A stretch of DNA of 51,555 bases from NCBI GenBank assembly GCA_964394085.1, contig CAYMWF010000001.1, positions 38,323 through 89,877 on the forward strand. Reading direction: 5' to 3'. The first letter of the stretch is position 1; the number at the start of each line of letters is the position of its first letter. Shown one piece after another: positions 42,056 through 51,057 of this stretch. The position numbers were made by a program, and so were the translations under genes. The DNA is from CAYMWF01 sp964394085 [NCBI: uncultured Gemmatimonadota bacterium] (GTDB lineage Bacteria > GCA-2686955 > CAYMWF01). The notes beneath the pieces were generated by a model. The model saw only the letters and a program-made list of their open reading frames with translations, was not told the origin of the DNA and searched no databases.

Positions 42056-42985
42056 TTAAATGAATCCGTCTGCGAAGAGAAAAACCTGGAATAAAAGGAC
42101 ACCAATCCTTGTGCCCGTTCTTATATAGAGTTCAAATGCCCGGAAAATCTTCTTTGAATCCTCCGAGCCGATCACGCGCCATGTCTGTATCCAGGTGACG
42201 AATAGAATCGTGAAGAACAAGTATGCACCCACTCTGTAGGGCCAGAAGAATACCGGAGCGCAGACTCCTGCACCTGAGTAAACCGGTTCGATAAGGGCGA
42301 ATGCGACGATGTAGAATACGAGAGCGAGCTGCATTGCCTTTCGTCTTCCCAGCCTGATCGGCGTCGTCTTGTAACCCGCGGCCACATCACCCTCGTAATC
42401 GCCGACACAAACCATTATTTCCCTCCCCGTTTCCATGATGAATATCAGGATTGACAGAGGTAAAATAATCAAACCGTCGATGGAGAAAAGCTTGAGAGCG
42501 CCCCAGAGAGGAATCGCACCTACGCCGAATGCGACAATCATGTGGCCGACTATCCCGGTGTGTTTTCCTGACTTGTTGTAATAAATGCCCGAAATAACTA
42601 CCGCAACGGTCAGAATGGCGCACGGGAAGTTCAAGCTGAATCCTGATGTCCCGGGGTCGAACAGCGCGACTGCGACCGATGCCCACAGCATTGCGATTCC
42701 GGCCCATTTACCCGTAGACAGTGAAATTATTCCCGAGGGAATGGGTTTATGTGGTCTGTTAACGCAATCAGAAGCATAGTCCGTGTAATCATTGTGCACC
42801 ATCAGCCCCCCTGCCAGGAGGGCAGCGCCCGCAACAAGGGACCATACAAGGCCGGCTTCCATCGGAGCGTTCAGAAATGACGCGGCGTTGATCGCTCCAA
42901 CCATGGACCCGAATACCGAGATTACTATTATAAGAGGTCGAACGATTCTTACCCACGCCCAGAGATGTTCCGTGAGAGCCGCCAT
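42056..42985 (-). CDS. UbiA-family prenyltransferase, possible lycopene elongase
   Basis: A 309-residue inner-membrane enzyme with about eight to nine helices. The first Asp-rich motif is NDYTDYASDCVNRPHKPIPSG near residue 65 and the second is GDYEGDVAAGYKTTPIRLG near 195; both bind Mg-prenyl diphosphate. UbiA members make quinone, lipid or C50 carotenoid products. The DUF422 gene immediately downstream favours a carotenoid elongase (LyeJ/CrtEb-like), as in bacterioruberin synthesis. A geranylgeranylglyceryl phosphate synthase-like role is the main alternative. No phytoene synthase or desaturase is in the window to settle it. Confidence 0.8.
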   Translation of the reverse strand: MAALTEHLWAWVRIVRPLIIVISVFGSMVGAINAASFLNAPMEAGLVWSLVAGAALLAGGLMVHNDYTDYASDCVNRPHKPIPSGIISLSTGKWAGIAMLWASVAVALFDPGTSGFSLNFPCAILTVAVVISGIYYNKSGKHTGIVGHMIVAFGVGAIPLWGALKLFSIDGLIILPLSILIFIMETGREIMVCVGDYEGDVAAGYKTTPIRLGRRKAMQLALVFYIVAFALIEPVYSGAGVCAPVFFWPYRVGAYLFFTILFVTWIQTWRVIGSEDSKKIFRAFELYIRTGTRIGVLLFQVFLFADGFI

Positions 42986-43120
42986 TAATCACCCCCGTTA
43001 ATTGATACCGTGCAGCCATGAAAATACAAGATTAACATGATGTTGTTGCACGTTCCAGGTTTTCTGACACACTCGACATCGCTGAATTATTCCCGCGTCA
43101 TTGCTTCCGGCCAAAAACCT

Positions 43121-43148
43121 CATGGTTGGGGGAAAATCCCCAAACATG
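43121..43148. other. Hairpin in the UbiA upstream region
   Basis: CATG, one G, TTGGGG pairs with CCCCAA, one A, CATG across the loop GAAAAT, so ten pairs with one internal mismatch. On the minus strand it is followed within a few bases by TTTTT, a weak attenuator or terminator pattern inside the presumed UbiA leader. Confidence 0.4.
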
Positions 43149-43324
43149 TTTTCCGGAGTGCAAAAAGTTACACCGCTCACCGGAACTCGAAGGAGTCGCA
43201 TTTCTTCATAACCCATTTATATTATACCGTTTATCAATGATAGCTTACAGTTTCGGATCGTCGGGCCGGTAAAAACACTCCATGGCATAATTCCTGCGTT
43301 AATAGGGGAAGCGTATATATTCTT

Positions 43325-43330
43325 TATAAT
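43325..43330 (+). promoter_or_regulatory. -10 element of the sigma factor gene
   Basis: A perfect TATAAT overlaps the ATG at 43329, which would place transcription start near 43337. This supports translation from the ATG at 43359. No TTGACA-like -35 lies at 16-18 nt; that position holds AATAGGG. Confidence 0.4.
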
Positions 43331-43358
43331 GACCGGGTGTTTCAGAGCGGGAAAAACA

Positions 43359-44849
43359 ATGGACAGTTTATCAGAATTCTACCTACCGGAAGAACCTCTC
43401 AACGGATGCGACTCAATCAACCGGCAAAACGGTGATAGGCATTCGCCGAGAAACGGAAAACACAGGCACGAAGATGATAATAACGATTCGCTGAACGGAT
43501 CAGGAAAACCTCTGTTCGGAGAAGAATTACGGCATATCAGCTTCGATGATCCTGTGAGGATGTATTTCCGCGAAATGGGAAAAATTGAGCTGCTGGACAA
43601 GAAGAGCGAAACCAAAGTCGCATCTAAACTGCACCGGCTTCGACGTAGTGTTCAGAGAGAATTGTTCCGCAATACATGCATTTTTGATCGCATTGACGAG
43701 ATCGAAGACAGTCTTCGTCTGTCAGAGGTCAAACCGGACGAAATAACGACTCTTGATGTTCCGACCTGGAATCCCGATTACCTGAAGATCAACGAGAGGG
43801 AGCGGAAACGCCTTCTCAGGATCATTTCAAGAACCAGGGAACAGCGGAAGAGTCTTTGGCAGGCGTTGAGAAACGGGGGATTTAAGAAGGCGGAAGAAAT
43901 CCAGGGGTCGCTCTGTAATGGTTTGCTCAAGCTTAATCTTAACTGGCGCAAGGTGACGGAACTTCTTGCTTATCTGAAGGAATATGAACAAAGAAGCCGC
44001 TCGATGCCCGCCCCCGGCCAGAATGGATCCAGAAAATCCAGGATTATAGCCCGCGAACGCCACATACTGACTGAAAGCCTCGAAAGTATAGAACAATATC
44101 TCAGCGATATAGATAAGCAGAAAAAAATCATGGTGGAAGCCAATGTAAGGCTGGTCATCACGATTGCTCTGAAATACAACCATCGCGGACTTGAGTTGAT
44201 GGACCTCATTCAGGAGGGAAATCGCGGGCTTATGAAAGCGGTGGAAAAATTCGACTATAAAAAGGGCTACAAGTTTTCAACATACGCGACCTGGTGGATC
44301 CGCCAATCCATAGCCAGAGCTCTTGCGGACCAGTCGCGCATGATTCGGATACCCGTTCACATGGCTGAGTCGATTTCGAAAGTCGGTCGGGCTTACAAAG
44401 AGCTGAAAAGCGATCTTGGCCGCAACGCTACACTTGAAGAAGTGGCTGACTATACGGATCTGTCGTTACAGAAAGTAAAGAAAATCCAGCATTACAACCT
44501 TGAACCCATTTCGCTCGATCGTCCAATCGGCAGACAGGCTGAAAGCTGTTTAAGCGATTTCATCAGAGACGAAAAAGCGAATTCCCCCGCAGAACAGGTA
44601 AACGGCGGTCTGCTGAAGAACGAAATGGGACGACTCCTCGAAGAGCTTACGGAACGGGAAGCAAAGATAATCAAGTTAAGATTCGGCTTGAACAATGATA
44701 ATCCTAAAACATTGGATGAAGTCGGATTGATCTTTCAGCTTACCAGGGAACGCGTACGTCAGATAGAGGCGAAAGCGCTCGAAAAACTCCGTCACCCGAC
44801 CAGGAGCTCCAGGCTCCGGTACTACGTAGAGATGGGTGCCGTCCTCTAA
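43359..44849 (+). CDS. rpoD: RpoD/SigA-type RNA polymerase sigma factor
   Basis: A 496-residue group 1/2 sigma-70 factor. Region 1.2 is [16 protein letters not shown] (residues 68-83). A non-conserved insertion of about 180 residues follows. Region 2 ([53 protein letters not shown]) binds core polymerase and -10 DNA. Region 3 is near 350, and region 4.2 is [20 protein letters not shown], with the helix-turn-helix reading the -35. Region 1.1 is short or absent. Region 4.2 is close to E. coli RpoD, so it may be the principal factor; a stationary or alternative group 2 factor cannot be excluded. Start 43359 is preferred over 43329 because the latter sits in the -10 box. It is followed by an intrinsic terminator. 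Confidence 0.82.
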   Translation: MDSLSEFYLPEEPLNGCDSINRQNGDRHSPRNGKHRHEDDNNDSLNGSGKPLFGEELRHISFDDPVRMYFREMGKIELLDKKSETKVASKLHRLRRSVQRELFRNTCIFDRIDEIEDSLRLSEVKPDEITTLDVPTWNPDYLKINERERKRLLRIISRTREQRKSLWQALRNGGFKKAEEIQGSLCNGLLKLNLNWRKVTELLAYLKEYEQRSRSMPAPGQNGSRKSRIIARERHILTESLESIEQYLSDIDKQKKIMVEANVRLVITIALKYNHRGLELMDLIQEGNRGLMKAVEKFDYKKGYKFSTYATWWIRQSIARALADQSRMIRIPVHMAESISKVGRAYKELKSDLGRNATLEEVADYTDLSLQKVKKIQHYNLEPISLDRPIGRQAESCLSDFIRDEKANSPAEQVNGGLLKNEMGRLLEELTEREAKIIKLRFGLNNDNPKTLDEVGLIFQLTRERVRQIEAKALEKLRHPTRSSRLRYYVEMGAVL

Positions 44850-44871
44850 TAAATTTTTCAGCAGAGATTCG

Positions 44872-44897
44872 AAAGGAGCCTTGACGGCTCCTTTTTT
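44872..44897 (+). terminator. Rho-independent terminator of the sigma factor gene
   Basis: Stem AAAGGAGCC (44872-44880), loop TTGAC, stem GGCTCC (44886-44891), then six T. It lies 23 bp after the sigma gene stop and cleanly separates it from the ribonuclease Y promoter. Confidence 0.9.
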
Positions 44898-44933
44898 ATT
44901 TCCCCACTTGCATAAACAGCGGCGAATTGTAGT

Positions 44934-44962
44934 TTGACCGCTGAGAGGCATCATGGTAGATT
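44934..44962 (+). promoter_or_regulatory. Promoter of the ribonuclease Y gene
   Basis: TTGACC (44934-44939), 17-nt spacer, TAGATT (44957-44962), with the ATG at 45016 about 50 nt downstream. It begins shortly after the sigma gene terminator. Confidence 0.55.
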
Positions 44963-45015
44963 CGCGAATGCGTACAGTGTTGATTCAATGAAAGTTTTAC
45001 CGGAGAATTTTATAG

Positions 45016-46569
45016 ATGGAACCAACATATATACTGCTGATCACCGGGGGATTACTCATGGGGTGGGGCGTGACGGTGCTTTACCAGATCATTACGAAAC
45101 GCTCGACGAAAAAAATGTGTGATCTCCTGATTCAGAATTCGAAAAAAGAAGCTGAGATTGAAAAGAAAAAACTCCTGATTCAGGGCAAAGAACAGTTGAT
45201 GCGTCAACAGCGTCAAATGGAAAACGAGCAGCAGAAAATCAGGAGGAGGGATGAACGCCTGAGGGTGAAGTTGACCGGGTTGCAGAAAAGGTATCATCAA
45301 AAACTCGAAGAGCTTTCAATGGAGCAGGAGGAGATCGAAAGGGAAGAACGGGAATTGCTCGCTCTGAAAAAGAAACATGAAACGCTCGTGCAGAATCTGA
45401 ATGGAATAATCACTGAGCAAAACAACAAACTGGTGAAGATAGCCGGTATAACGCTCGACGAAGCCAAGAATATCCTTATGAAGAATCTGCGCGAATCCGC
45501 GCTCTTCGAATCCGCCCAGATTATCAAGGAGATCAAGGACGAGGCTAAAGAAAACGCAACCAGGGAAGCCAAAAAGATCATCGCTCTCGCTATTCAAAGG
45601 TGCGCCGCGGACCATACCGCCGAGTCGACTATTTCGGTGGTGAATCTTCCTGACAACGAAATGAAAGGCAAGATAATCGGAAGAGAAGGAAGGAACATCA
45701 GGGCATTTGAAGCGGCGACCGGAATAGAAGTCATCATCGATGATACCCCTGAAGCAGTAATCCTGTCGGGCTTCGATCCGATCAAGCGGGAAGTGGCGCG
45801 ATTATCCCTGGAGGAGCTTATCAGCGGAGGGAAAATTCATCCTGAGCTCATCGAGCAGACGATCAAGCGTAAACGTGCTGATGTCAACGAGCAGATGCTC
45901 AGGACTGCACGCGAGATTCTAAAGGAGCTCAAAATAAAGAATCTCCACCCCGATCTGGTGGCGCTGCTCGGTAAATTGAAATATCGAACCAGCTTCGGGC
46001 AGAATGTCCTGCTGCACAGTAAGGAGGTCGCTCTTTTCACAGGCCTTATGGTAGCGGAACTCGACCTCGATATCCCTAGAGAATTGGTTGTCAGAGCTGG
46101 CTTACTGCATGATATCGGTAAAGCTATAGACCGGGATATGGAAGGAACTCATACAGAAATCGGGTATGAAAAAGCGAAACAATATGGGCAGGAAGACATG
46201 GTGCTCGAAGCGATCAGGGGGCACCATGGAGATATCGAAAACACCAGCATCCTGACACCGCTGGTAACTGCTGCCGATGCGATCTCCGGATCACGGCCGG
46301 GAGCCCGGCGGGAGATCTTCGAAAGTTATATCAAACGTCTGAGCAAGCTCGAAGACATTGCCGATTCTTTCAATGGAGTAGAAAAGGCTTATGCGTTACA
46401 GGCCGGCAGAGAAATCAGGGTTATCATCCGGCCCGAGACATTGAGCGAAGCTGCTTGCGAGGTGCTGGCTTCGGAAATCGCCGGGAAGATTGCGGAGGAG
46501 ATGGAGTACCCCGGCCAAATCAAGGTGACTGTGATCAGGGAAGTCAAGTCGGTTGCTTATGCCAAGTGA
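45016..46569 (+). CDS. rny: Ribonuclease Y
   Basis: A 517-residue membrane-anchored endoribonuclease that starts mRNA decay. An N-terminal transmembrane segment (YILLITGGLLMGWGVTVLY) is followed by a long charged coiled coil (30-180). The KH domain is near 215-280 (GKIIGREGRNIRAFEAATG). The HD domain has LLHSKEVALF and LLHDIGKAID with the metal His-Asp pair, then a C-terminal region ending QIKVTVIREVKS. All family domains are present at usual length (about 520). CGGAG precedes the start. It overlaps the next gene by about 11 bp, so the Omp85-like gene is probably on the same transcript. Confidence 0.93.
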   Translation: MEPTYILLITGGLLMGWGVTVLYQIITKRSTKKMCDLLIQNSKKEAEIEKKKLLIQGKEQLMRQQRQMENEQQKIRRRDERLRVKLTGLQKRYHQKLEELSMEQEEIEREERELLALKKKHETLVQNLNGIITEQNNKLVKIAGITLDEAKNILMKNLRESALFESAQIIKEIKDEAKENATREAKKIIALAIQRCAADHTAESTISVVNLPDNEMKGKIIGREGRNIRAFEAATGIEVIIDDTPEAVILSGFDPIKREVARLSLEELISGGKIHPELIEQTIKRKRADVNEQMLRTAREILKELKIKNLHPDLVALLGKLKYRTSFGQNVLLHSKEVALFTGLMVAELDLDIPRELVVRAGLLHDIGKAIDRDMEGTHTEIGYEKAKQYGQEDMVLEAIRGHHGDIENTSILTPLVTAADAISGSRPGARREIFESYIKRLSKLEDIADSFNGVEKAYALQAGREIRVIIRPETLSEAACEVLASEIAGKIAEEMEYPGQIKVTVIREVKSVAYAK

Positions 46570-47887
46570 ACTGGGCATAGTGCGTCTTCTCAGCTTTTTT
46601 TTTCTTCTATCCGCGTTCAACCTGCCGGGTTTCTGCGGGGAAGAAAAGGGAGAAATCGAGGAGATACGGATCATTGGTGTCAGAAAGACCGAAGACTGGG
46701 TCATCCGCAAACTCCTGACTTTCACCGAAGGGGATCAGTTCACCGACGAGGAGGGGCATCGCTCCTGGCGTCGAATCAACGAATCCAGGTTTTTTCGACA
46801 GGCGGGTCTTTACCCCCAGCCGGGCTCCAGGAAGGGCACGGTTCTCATACTCATCCCGGTAACCGAACATAAGGCGGACTTCAAGCGGACATTCACATCC
46901 GGTTATGAACCGGTATATGGTTTATACGGCGTTGCGCGCGCCTGGTTGATAAATCCCTTCGGCAGGGGACGGCAGATGATAATCGAAGCATCGGGTTCCG
47001 AGATGCGATTCGGTGGCGGCATTACATTCACCCATCCCTGGGTTTACCGATCAAATGTAGATCTTACCTTTAACCTGAATTATCATATCGCTGAAGAACG
47101 CCTTTTCCCTTACGAGGAAGATGAAGCATTTCAAGGAAGCTACACTGAAAAGCGCTATTCCGGGGTAGTGGGAGCGAAAAGGGAATGGACATCGGTCTTT
47201 ACCACTTCTTTAGGTGTGAAATTGGAGGAAATGTTCGTCGAGTCGACCGATGAATATTTTTTCGACGAAATGGAGGGTTTGTACGGCTGGGCCAGACTGG
47301 TTATCCTGTCTCAAGAAGCGGCTTTCGATTGGAGAACTAAAGAGACCGTCGGCTGGACCTTGATCGCCAGAACCCGTGAGAGTTTGTCCTTACTCGGGTC
47401 ATCGACCGATTATCTTACCGTTTCCACATCTCTCATACATGGATTGGTTCTTCCCGTAGACCATATTCTTTCATTTTCTGTTACTTGCGAATATTCCTTC
47501 GGAGAAACCTTGCCACTGCACGAACGGTTTCATTTCGGGAAGGACAAATCCCTGAAAGGTTTCAGCGCCCGTTCGCACGATCAGGCGGGGGGCACGAGGA
47601 TTGCAACTCTTCAAGCCGTTTATCAAACGCCGGTTCTCAACTGGTGGTCGTTCTGGAAAGATCACGGATTACTCTCTTTGTTCGCCAGTATGGGGCATGC
47701 GTGGACTGGCTCTCTCCCGACATTCGATGAGTTTCACATGACCTGGGGAATCGAGACGGGTCTCAGGTTTGAAGGTTATGGCAGCGTGAAACTCGAATAT
47801 GCGGAAAATGGGAGTATGAAATTCCAACTCGGGATCGGAGACCCTCCGATGTTTACATATTTCACCACGTCGAATCCCGGTAGTTGA
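46559..47887 (+). CDS. Omp85-family outer-membrane protein with one POTRA-like domain
   Basis: About 442 residues. A signal peptide (LLSFFFLLSAFNLPGFC) is followed by a single POTRA-like domain (IEEIRIIGVRKTEDWVIRKLLTFTEGDQF, residues 30-110). The C-terminal part is a beta-barrel with the family motif FHFGKDKSLKGFSARSHDQAGG, a variant of the substrate-loop R/K-G-Y/F motif, and a final strand ending near GSMKFQLGIGD. The layout resembles small TamA- or FhaC-like members and not BamA, which has five POTRA domains. It may insert or export envelope proteins. Start 46559 (ATG) is preferred over TTG 46553; it overlaps the rny end. Confidence 0.8.
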   Translation: MPSELGIVRLLSFFFLLSAFNLPGFCGEEKGEIEEIRIIGVRKTEDWVIRKLLTFTEGDQFTDEEGHRSWRRINESRFFRQAGLYPQPGSRKGTVLILIPVTEHKADFKRTFTSGYEPVYGLYGVARAWLINPFGRGRQMIIEASGSEMRFGGGITFTHPWVYRSNVDLTFNLNYHIAEERLFPYEEDEAFQGSYTEKRYSGVVGAKREWTSVFTTSLGVKLEEMFVESTDEYFFDEMEGLYGWARLVILSQEAAFDWRTKETVGWTLIARTRESLSLLGSSTDYLTVSTSLIHGLVLPVDHILSFSVTCEYSFGETLPLHERFHFGKDKSLKGFSARSHDQAGGTRIATLQAVYQTPVLNWWSFWKDHGLLSLFASMGHAWTGSLPTFDEFHMTWGIETGLRFEGYGSVKLEYAENGSMKFQLGIGDPPMFTYFTTSNPGS

Positions 47888-47898
47888 AAGGAGCAGGC

Positions 47899-48060
47899 AT
47901 GGGTACTCTTTTTTTCATACTGCTGAACCTGACTCGGGTAATAGACCTGCCGTATGATCTGCTGTTTCTATGCTTCCTGATGTCTCTGGATTCTATCGCC
48001 CTGGCCATTTTTTACCTTGGGATGAAATCAAAGAGAAATGATGAAGACGAGCGTGAGTGA
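47899..48060 (+). CDS. Small hydrophobic protein, 53 residues
   Basis: ATG 47899 follows a strong GAAAGGAG ribosome site (47886-47893) and comes 11 bp after the Omp85-like stop. The protein MGTLFFILLNLTRVIDLPYD... has two hydrophobic stretches (residues 3-12 and 20-42) and a charged tail (KSKRNDEDERE), as in a small inner-membrane protein. I do not recognise a family. The tight spacing suggests it is the last cistron of the rny-Omp85 operon. Confidence 0.55.
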   Translation: MGTLFFILLNLTRVIDLPYDLLFLCFLMSLDSIALAIFYLGMKSKRNDEDERE

Positions 48061-48133
48061 CATAACTGCCGGTAATGCGGGTGAGTGAGACGGATCGGGA
48101 TTCGATGGATGCTTCAAGCCGGGAACGGAGCTA

Positions 48134-48382
48134 TCAGCCTCCAACTTCCCAGAAACCGGGGACTGTATCGGCGGGCACCGGAACAAGTTCGAATTCTTCA
48201 AGAATGACACCATCGTCGGGCGGATTGAGCCGATTAATATATTCTAATAACGAAGGCAGGTTCAGATCGGGAATTCCTTCTGCAGGGCCGCCGGGTTTCG
48301 GGGGATCGCCGAACGGAGAGCCCGGCAGGATCGCAAGAACGATTAACGCCGCATAAATAGTCCTGAGTTTTCTGTTTTTCAT
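48134..48382 (-). CDS. Small secreted protein, 82 residues
   Basis: A near-perfect ribosome site AAAGGAGG lies about 5 nt before the ATG at 48382. Residues 1-25 form a signal peptide (IYAALIVLAILPGSPFG), and the mature part is Pro/Asp/Glu-rich (DPPKPGGPAEGIPDLNLPSL). I recognise no family. It is convergent with the 53-residue membrane protein, 73 bp away. The coding evidence is the Shine-Dalgarno match plus the signal peptide. Confidence 0.6.
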   Translation of the reverse strand: MKNRKLRTIYAALIVLAILPGSPFGDPPKPGGPAEGIPDLNLPSLLEYINRLNPPDDGVILEEFELVPVPADTVPGFWEVGG

Positions 48383-48464
48383 TCAAACCTCCTTTAATCA
48401 CTGACATACGCAAGAAGTGTTCCCGGTTGAAACCCGCAATATTTCGATTCCTGTTTACAGAAAG

Positions 48465-48518
48465 TGTAACAAATTGATGCAGCGATGTTGCATAATGTTT
48501 CAATAGGGTGAATCATAT
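48465..48518. promoter_or_regulatory. Composite element A/B, copy 1 (upstream of the BNR gene)
   Basis: Element A is 28 nt (48465-48492, TGTAACAAATTGATGCAGCG then ATGTTGCA). Element B is AATAGGGTGAATCATAT (48502-48518). Both recur, in the other relative orientation, at 51353-51397. They lie 140-190 bp before the GTG of the BNR gene and may be binding sites or part of a promoter. Confidence 0.35.
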
Positions 48519-48654
48519 ACAGCCTTGACAGAATTTTTTTGATTTCATGGGTAATTAAGATCATAATTGATAGGCAAGCCCTTCTTTGAATAATCGACGG
48601 AATTTCCCTCATGTGCGAAAGGGAAAAGGATAGAAAAGAAAGGGAGGGAAACCG

Positions 48655-51057
48655 GTGTTACCTCTGAAGAACACTTTAACAATCCTCGTAATCGGTTTTC
48701 TTCTGGTTGTAACCGGAGGACGTGTTGAATCTTCCTCCCAGCACTTCCACCTGAGAAGGACACTCGCCTCATATCCTGATAGTACATTCGCAGTTTTTAA
48801 TCCGGCAGCAGATTTGGATGAGTCGGGCAACCCTTGGATTACATGGGATTACGAACTATTCGGTTCAAAGAAAATTTTCCTGGCGAGATCGGCTGACAGA
48901 GGGTTTACTTTCGAGACACCTCGCCTGATTACGTACGCCGGGATGTTCCCCGATTCAGCCGGAATCGCCATGTTTCACAAGGGAACACTTGAAACGTGCA
49001 ATCCCGATATCGCCATATCCGAAGACAATGCCTGGATAGTGTATGAGCGATTGATTATATGCGGCATTATCGGCAGGGAGGCTATCGTCCTGAGACGTTC
49101 GTCCGACGGTGGCGACACCTTCAGTTCACCTGTCATGGTAGCGGACGAATCAGGTACTGAGTACAGGAACCCTTCTATCAGGTACATCAACGGGGATATT
49201 ATTATATCCTGGGAAAGCCGTCAGCAGGCTCGTGGATTATGGCAGGTATTCGTTACCAGATCGGAGGATGGCGGCGAAACATTCCTCGATCCCGTCCAGG
49301 CCAGCAACGCTAAGTACAGCGTGGAAATGAGCGATTTGGGATATGATCCTCTGCGAGAAAATGTCCTGATTTGTTTTCGGAGTTCGAGAAACGGCTATCC
49401 ACCATTTAGAAAGGCTGTTTTCGCCAATAGAGCGAACCGGGTCAGGTTGAAGTTCGAATCTGTCGATCTCGAAGTTACAAGGGACTATCCGGAAGCCGGT
49501 CGACCGTCTCTGACCTCGGACAGCGAGGGCAAGACGATTTGTATTGCTGCACCCGTTTATGAAATACAGGATTCATGCGTTACTGTAAGGGTATTCCATT
49601 CGAACGACGGCGGTCTGACATTTGATAAAGAAGGACTCGATTTCAGCCGCACCCCAAAACATGAGATTTCATCCAGTCCATCAATAGTTCTCGTCGGTGG
49701 AGAGACCGGATGCATATGGCTGGATGAACGCGAAAGCCGGGATGGCCGGGCTAAGCTGGTCTACAGAACGACCTTCAGGAATTCGGAAAACCTCCTGCTG
49801 AACCCAAGAAGGTTGTCGAATAACTATGACTGGCCCGGGGGAACTCCAACCCTTGTTTACGATGAAAAACATGATGCCGCACACGTGGTCTATGCGGATA
49901 CGAGTCTCGGCAGGCTATATTATATCAGAAGCGTAAAACAGAAAGTCCTTTTATGGGATAACGATCAGAACAGGCAATACTATGATCCGGACGGTTCCGG
50001 TTTCTTGACCGAGCCTGCACTGGAACTTGAGAAACTACTTGGCAACGCGGGAATACCTCGAGACTCGATTGTCGTATCACAAACGCTTTTCAGGGATCTT
50101 GATCCGTCAGAGTTCCCGGCGCTCTTCGTTTCACTCGGCTGGCGTGAGGGGAGCCAGGCTGCGGGCATGGTGAATCCTGCCGAAATGGATATACTTCGCG
50201 AATACCTGGATAATTTCGGAAAAGTCTTTGTGGAAGGTAATGATTTTGCATTGAGCTGTCTGTCCGCCTATCCGGACTTTCCAGAGTATTTCGGCATTTC
50301 CGCCGTCGAGGATGGAGACTCGACTAATGTCGAAACAATGATGATAGTGCCGTTCGAGACGATGTATTTCCCTTTCGACCATGGAAACGGACCTGATCTG
50401 TTCATGGACGAGATTTCGGCTGTTGATCCTTCAACTCAGAATGTGCTGATCGCCATGAGCCCCGAAGAGCCTCCGTTTGTTGCACGGGGTGTACAAAACG
50501 TCGATCTCGAATCCCTGAACAGAGAGACGATTGTTTGTACTTTTCCGCTAGGAGGTCTGGAGAATCATTTAGATACGACCCGTACAGCTGCAATGATCGA
50601 GATGGTCAGGTCCTTGAACAGAACCGATTTCAAAAGAGTGAAGGGAGTGGTCGAAGAGATCGAGATGGCTCTCGATCCGGAAATGTTCCAATCCGGCGAG
50701 CTCTATCTGGAATTCGGCGATACTCTTCGGGTAGACCTGTTTCTGAAGGGTAAGCCCGGAAACCGGGGAATTACTACACCGGTATTTATATATGTCGTTC
50801 AGCCCGGACAATTATCCCAGGCTGTTTTTCTTGATGAGCGATCGGTTACTGTCGAGGGAGAAGAATACATACATCGCACATTTACCTATATACTCGACAG
50901 TCCTGTATTTTCGGAACCGGGAAGTTACGAGATGATCATCGCCGGTAGAATGCTCGGTGAATCATTCCTCAGACCGGCTGAAGTGCTCAACCTCGAATTC
51001 CATATAGTTTCAAGTCGATATCAGAATCGTCTGAAAATCCGGAGGGATGGAGAATAA
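48655..51057 (+). CDS. Secreted BNR/sialidase-like beta-propeller protein
   Basis: About 800 residues, GTG start with GGGAGGG just upstream. A signal peptide (TLTILVIGFLLVVTGG) precedes a propeller with Asp-box motifs of the BNR/sialidase type: SADRGFTF, SSDGGDTFSS, SEDGGETFLD and SNDGGLTFDKE at about 80-90 residue spacing. The catalytic Arg triad of true sialidases is not evident, so binding or structural use is more likely. After about residue 430 (LLWDNDQNRQYYDP) an alpha/beta domain follows, similar in style to the GATase/DJ-1-like segment in the C25 peptidase. It ends in beta-rich sequence with no sorting tail. Probably extracytoplasmic. Confidence 0.75.
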   Translation: MLPLKNTLTILVIGFLLVVTGGRVESSSQHFHLRRTLASYPDSTFAVFNPAADLDESGNPWITWDYELFGSKKIFLARSADRGFTFETPRLITYAGMFPDSAGIAMFHKGTLETCNPDIAISEDNAWIVYERLIICGIIGREAIVLRRSSDGGDTFSSPVMVADESGTEYRNPSIRYINGDIIISWESRQQARGLWQVFVTRSEDGGETFLDPVQASNAKYSVEMSDLGYDPLRENVLICFRSSRNGYPPFRKAVFANRANRVRLKFESVDLEVTRDYPEAGRPSLTSDSEGKTICIAAPVYEIQDSCVTVRVFHSNDGGLTFDKEGLDFSRTPKHEISSSPSIVLVGGETGCIWLDERESRDGRAKLVYRTTFRNSENLLLNPRRLSNNYDWPGGTPTLVYDEKHDAAHVVYADTSLGRLYYIRSVKQKVLLWDNDQNRQYYDPDGSGFLTEPALELEKLLGNAGIPRDSIVVSQTLFRDLDPSEFPALFVSLGWREGSQAAGMVNPAEMDILREYLDNFGKVFVEGNDFALSCLSAYPDFPEYFGISAVEDGDSTNVETMMIVPFETMYFPFDHGNGPDLFMDEISAVDPSTQNVLIAMSPEEPPFVARGVQNVDLESLNRETIVCTFPLGGLENHLDTTRTAAMIEMVRSLNRTDFKRVKGVVEEIEMALDPEMFQSGELYLEFGDTLRVDLFLKGKPGNRGITTPVFIYVVQPGQLSQAVFLDERSVTVEGEEYIHRTFTYILDSPVFSEPGSYEMIIAGRMLGESFLRPAEVLNLEFHIVSSRYQNRLKIRRDGE

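Larger units (their letters stand above)
42986..43358. other. 373-bp intergenic region between divergent genes
   Basis: It separates the UbiA gene (minus) from the sigma factor gene (plus). It holds an imperfect hairpin (43121-43148), a TATAAT on the minus strand at 43226-43221 that could start a leader of about 230 nt for UbiA, and a TATAAT on the plus strand at 43325-43330 before the sigma gene. Small frames on both strands (for example 42998-43216 minus) lack a ribosome site and I do not call them. Confidence 0.5.

Noticed and set aside
42998-43216. 72-codon minus-strand frame with a C-x-x-C motif
   Set aside because: No ribosome site, overlaps the hairpin and probable UbiA leader, and no family is recognisable.
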